From Nocardiopsis sp. CNR-923 (lineage in GTDB: Bacteria; Actinomycetota; Actinomycetes; Streptosporangiales; Streptosporangiaceae): a stretch of 64,000 nt of DNA. The DNA is taken from the NCBI RefSeq assembly GCF_001942255.1, contig NZ_MKKC01000142.1, positions 1 through 64,000 of the forward strand. Reading direction: 5' to 3'. Positions 63,525-64,000 of this stretch are shown here, piece by piece. Position 1 is the stretch's first letter. Every line of letters starts with the position of its first letter. A model generated the notes under the pieces. The model made no database searches, had not been told where the DNA came from, and saw nothing but the letters and a program-made list of their open reading frames with translations. The position numbers and the translations under genes were made by a program.

Positions 63525-64000
63525 ATGCGCAGAACCGATGGAGCTTGCCCCGTGTCCCATGCCCTACCTCGGTCGACCACGACCGTCGCCCTGTTGGCGG
63601 ACATCCCGAGCACGGGCCACGTGGGCGAGGTCCGGGCACGACGGTTCCCGATGCACGGCGACGGCATCGGCGAGCGCAGCGCGGCGTTCGTCGACTTCGC
63701 CCGCGAGGAGGTCACGGCGGGCCGCAAGGTCATCGCGCTCCTGCCCGCCTGGCAGGCCGCGGACGCCGAGCGGGCGGTCAACTTCGCCCGTGCGTCCCTG
63801 CGCACCGACCACGTCGCCGGGGTCACCGTCGGCCTCTCGCCCCTGGCCCTGTCCCTGGTCGCCGACCAGCTCGCCTACCTCGCCCCCTACCTCCCTCCGG
63901 GAATGGTCGCCGCGCTTTGCGAGGAGCTGCCCCGGCACGTGCTGGCCGGGGCCTGGCTGCGCACCGTCTCCGGCCTGTCCACCATCCCCACGTCGTTACG
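63525..64000 (+). CDS. partial hypothetical protein, cut by the window end
   Basis: An open frame with strong GC third-position bias runs from ATG 63525 (or GTG 63552) to the last base without a stop. The 158 residues seen include STTTVALLADIPSTGHVGEV, RFPMHGDGIGERSAAFVDFA and GRKVIALLPAWQAADAERAV. I do not recognise the family. The segment ALSLVADQLAYLAPYLPPGM is helical and mildly hydrophobic. Confidence 0.6.
   Translation, partial: MRRTDGACPVSHALPRSTTTVALLADIPSTGHVGEVRARRFPMHGDGIGERSAAFVDFAREEVTAGRKVIALLPAWQAADAERAVNFARASLRTDHVAGVTVGLSPLALSLVADQLAYLAPYLPPGMVAALCEELPRHVLAGAWLRTVSGLSTIPTSL

Noticed and set aside
1-64000. CRISPR arrays, tRNA or rRNA genes
   Set aside because: No regularly spaced direct repeats and no cloverleaf or rRNA-like sequence was noticed on reading; a dedicated search was not possible.

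Overview
The window is high-GC actinomycete chromosome. The evidence is strong GC bias at third codon positions, frequent GTG starts, GTGA/ATGA gene overlaps, the actinobacterial set of HATPase, XRE-DUF5753 and DUF397 proteins, and a 4-hydroxyphenylglycine (Hpg) NRPS cluster. Protein style suggests Nocardiopsis or a close relative, but this is an impression from the sequence alone. No rRNA, tRNA or CRISPR array was seen.

Region 1 (about 0.1-28.4 kb) is a defence island. Its core is a class 1 DISARM system on the minus strand, in the order drmD (20198-23506), drmMI (14196-18348), drmA (7951-11654), drmB (6080-7954), drmC (5283-6083). Two cassettes interrupt it. A HTH-ImmA/IrrE protein plus a PIN-domain protein lies between drmD and drmMI. 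A regulatory module (HATPase, XRE-DUF5753, DUF397 and a small Cys protein) lies between drmMI and drmA. Two copies of a related long palindrome sit just upstream of drmMI and drmA. The core is flanked by an SF1 helicase-PLD fusion resembling Mokosh type II (1540-4575), a RelE-like-UvrD fusion (23734-25869) and a GmrSD-type DUF262/DUF1524 type IV restriction protein (25908-28364).

Region 2 (28.4-32.4 kb) is a mixed zone: a pRiA4b ORF-3 family protein, a conserved hypothetical gene, a decayed UPF0158 remnant, and a TetR regulator with two matching operators.

Region 3 (32.6-56.6 kb) is a divergent NRPS cluster. The minus operon carries an MFS exporter, MbtH, NRPS1 (docking-C-A(Ser)-T-C*-A-T) and a PucR-type regulator whose start overlaps the NRPS1 stop. 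The plus operon carries NRPS2 (C-A-NMT-T-reductase), a luciferase-like monooxygenase, a free carrier protein, a LanB-like (lantibiotic dehydratase N-domain) protein, a class III aminotransferase, and the Hpg cassette hmaS-hmo-hpgT. The suggested product is an Hpg-containing peptide released reductively and perhaps aminated. The LanB-like enzyme with its own carrier suggests an aminoacyl-tRNA-dependent step. I do not recognise this combination.

Region 4 (56.6-64 kb) holds housekeeping or membrane genes: an OafA-like acyltransferase, a VOC protein, a DUF1232 protein, an MFS/MarR divergent pair, and a gene cut by the window end.

About 21 apparent frameshifts fall in otherwise well-conserved genes. 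Almost all are repaired by adding one base, usually at or near a short C or G run. This looks like systematic single-base deletion error in the assembly rather than widespread gene decay, so I annotate most of these as one gene and state where the frame breaks.
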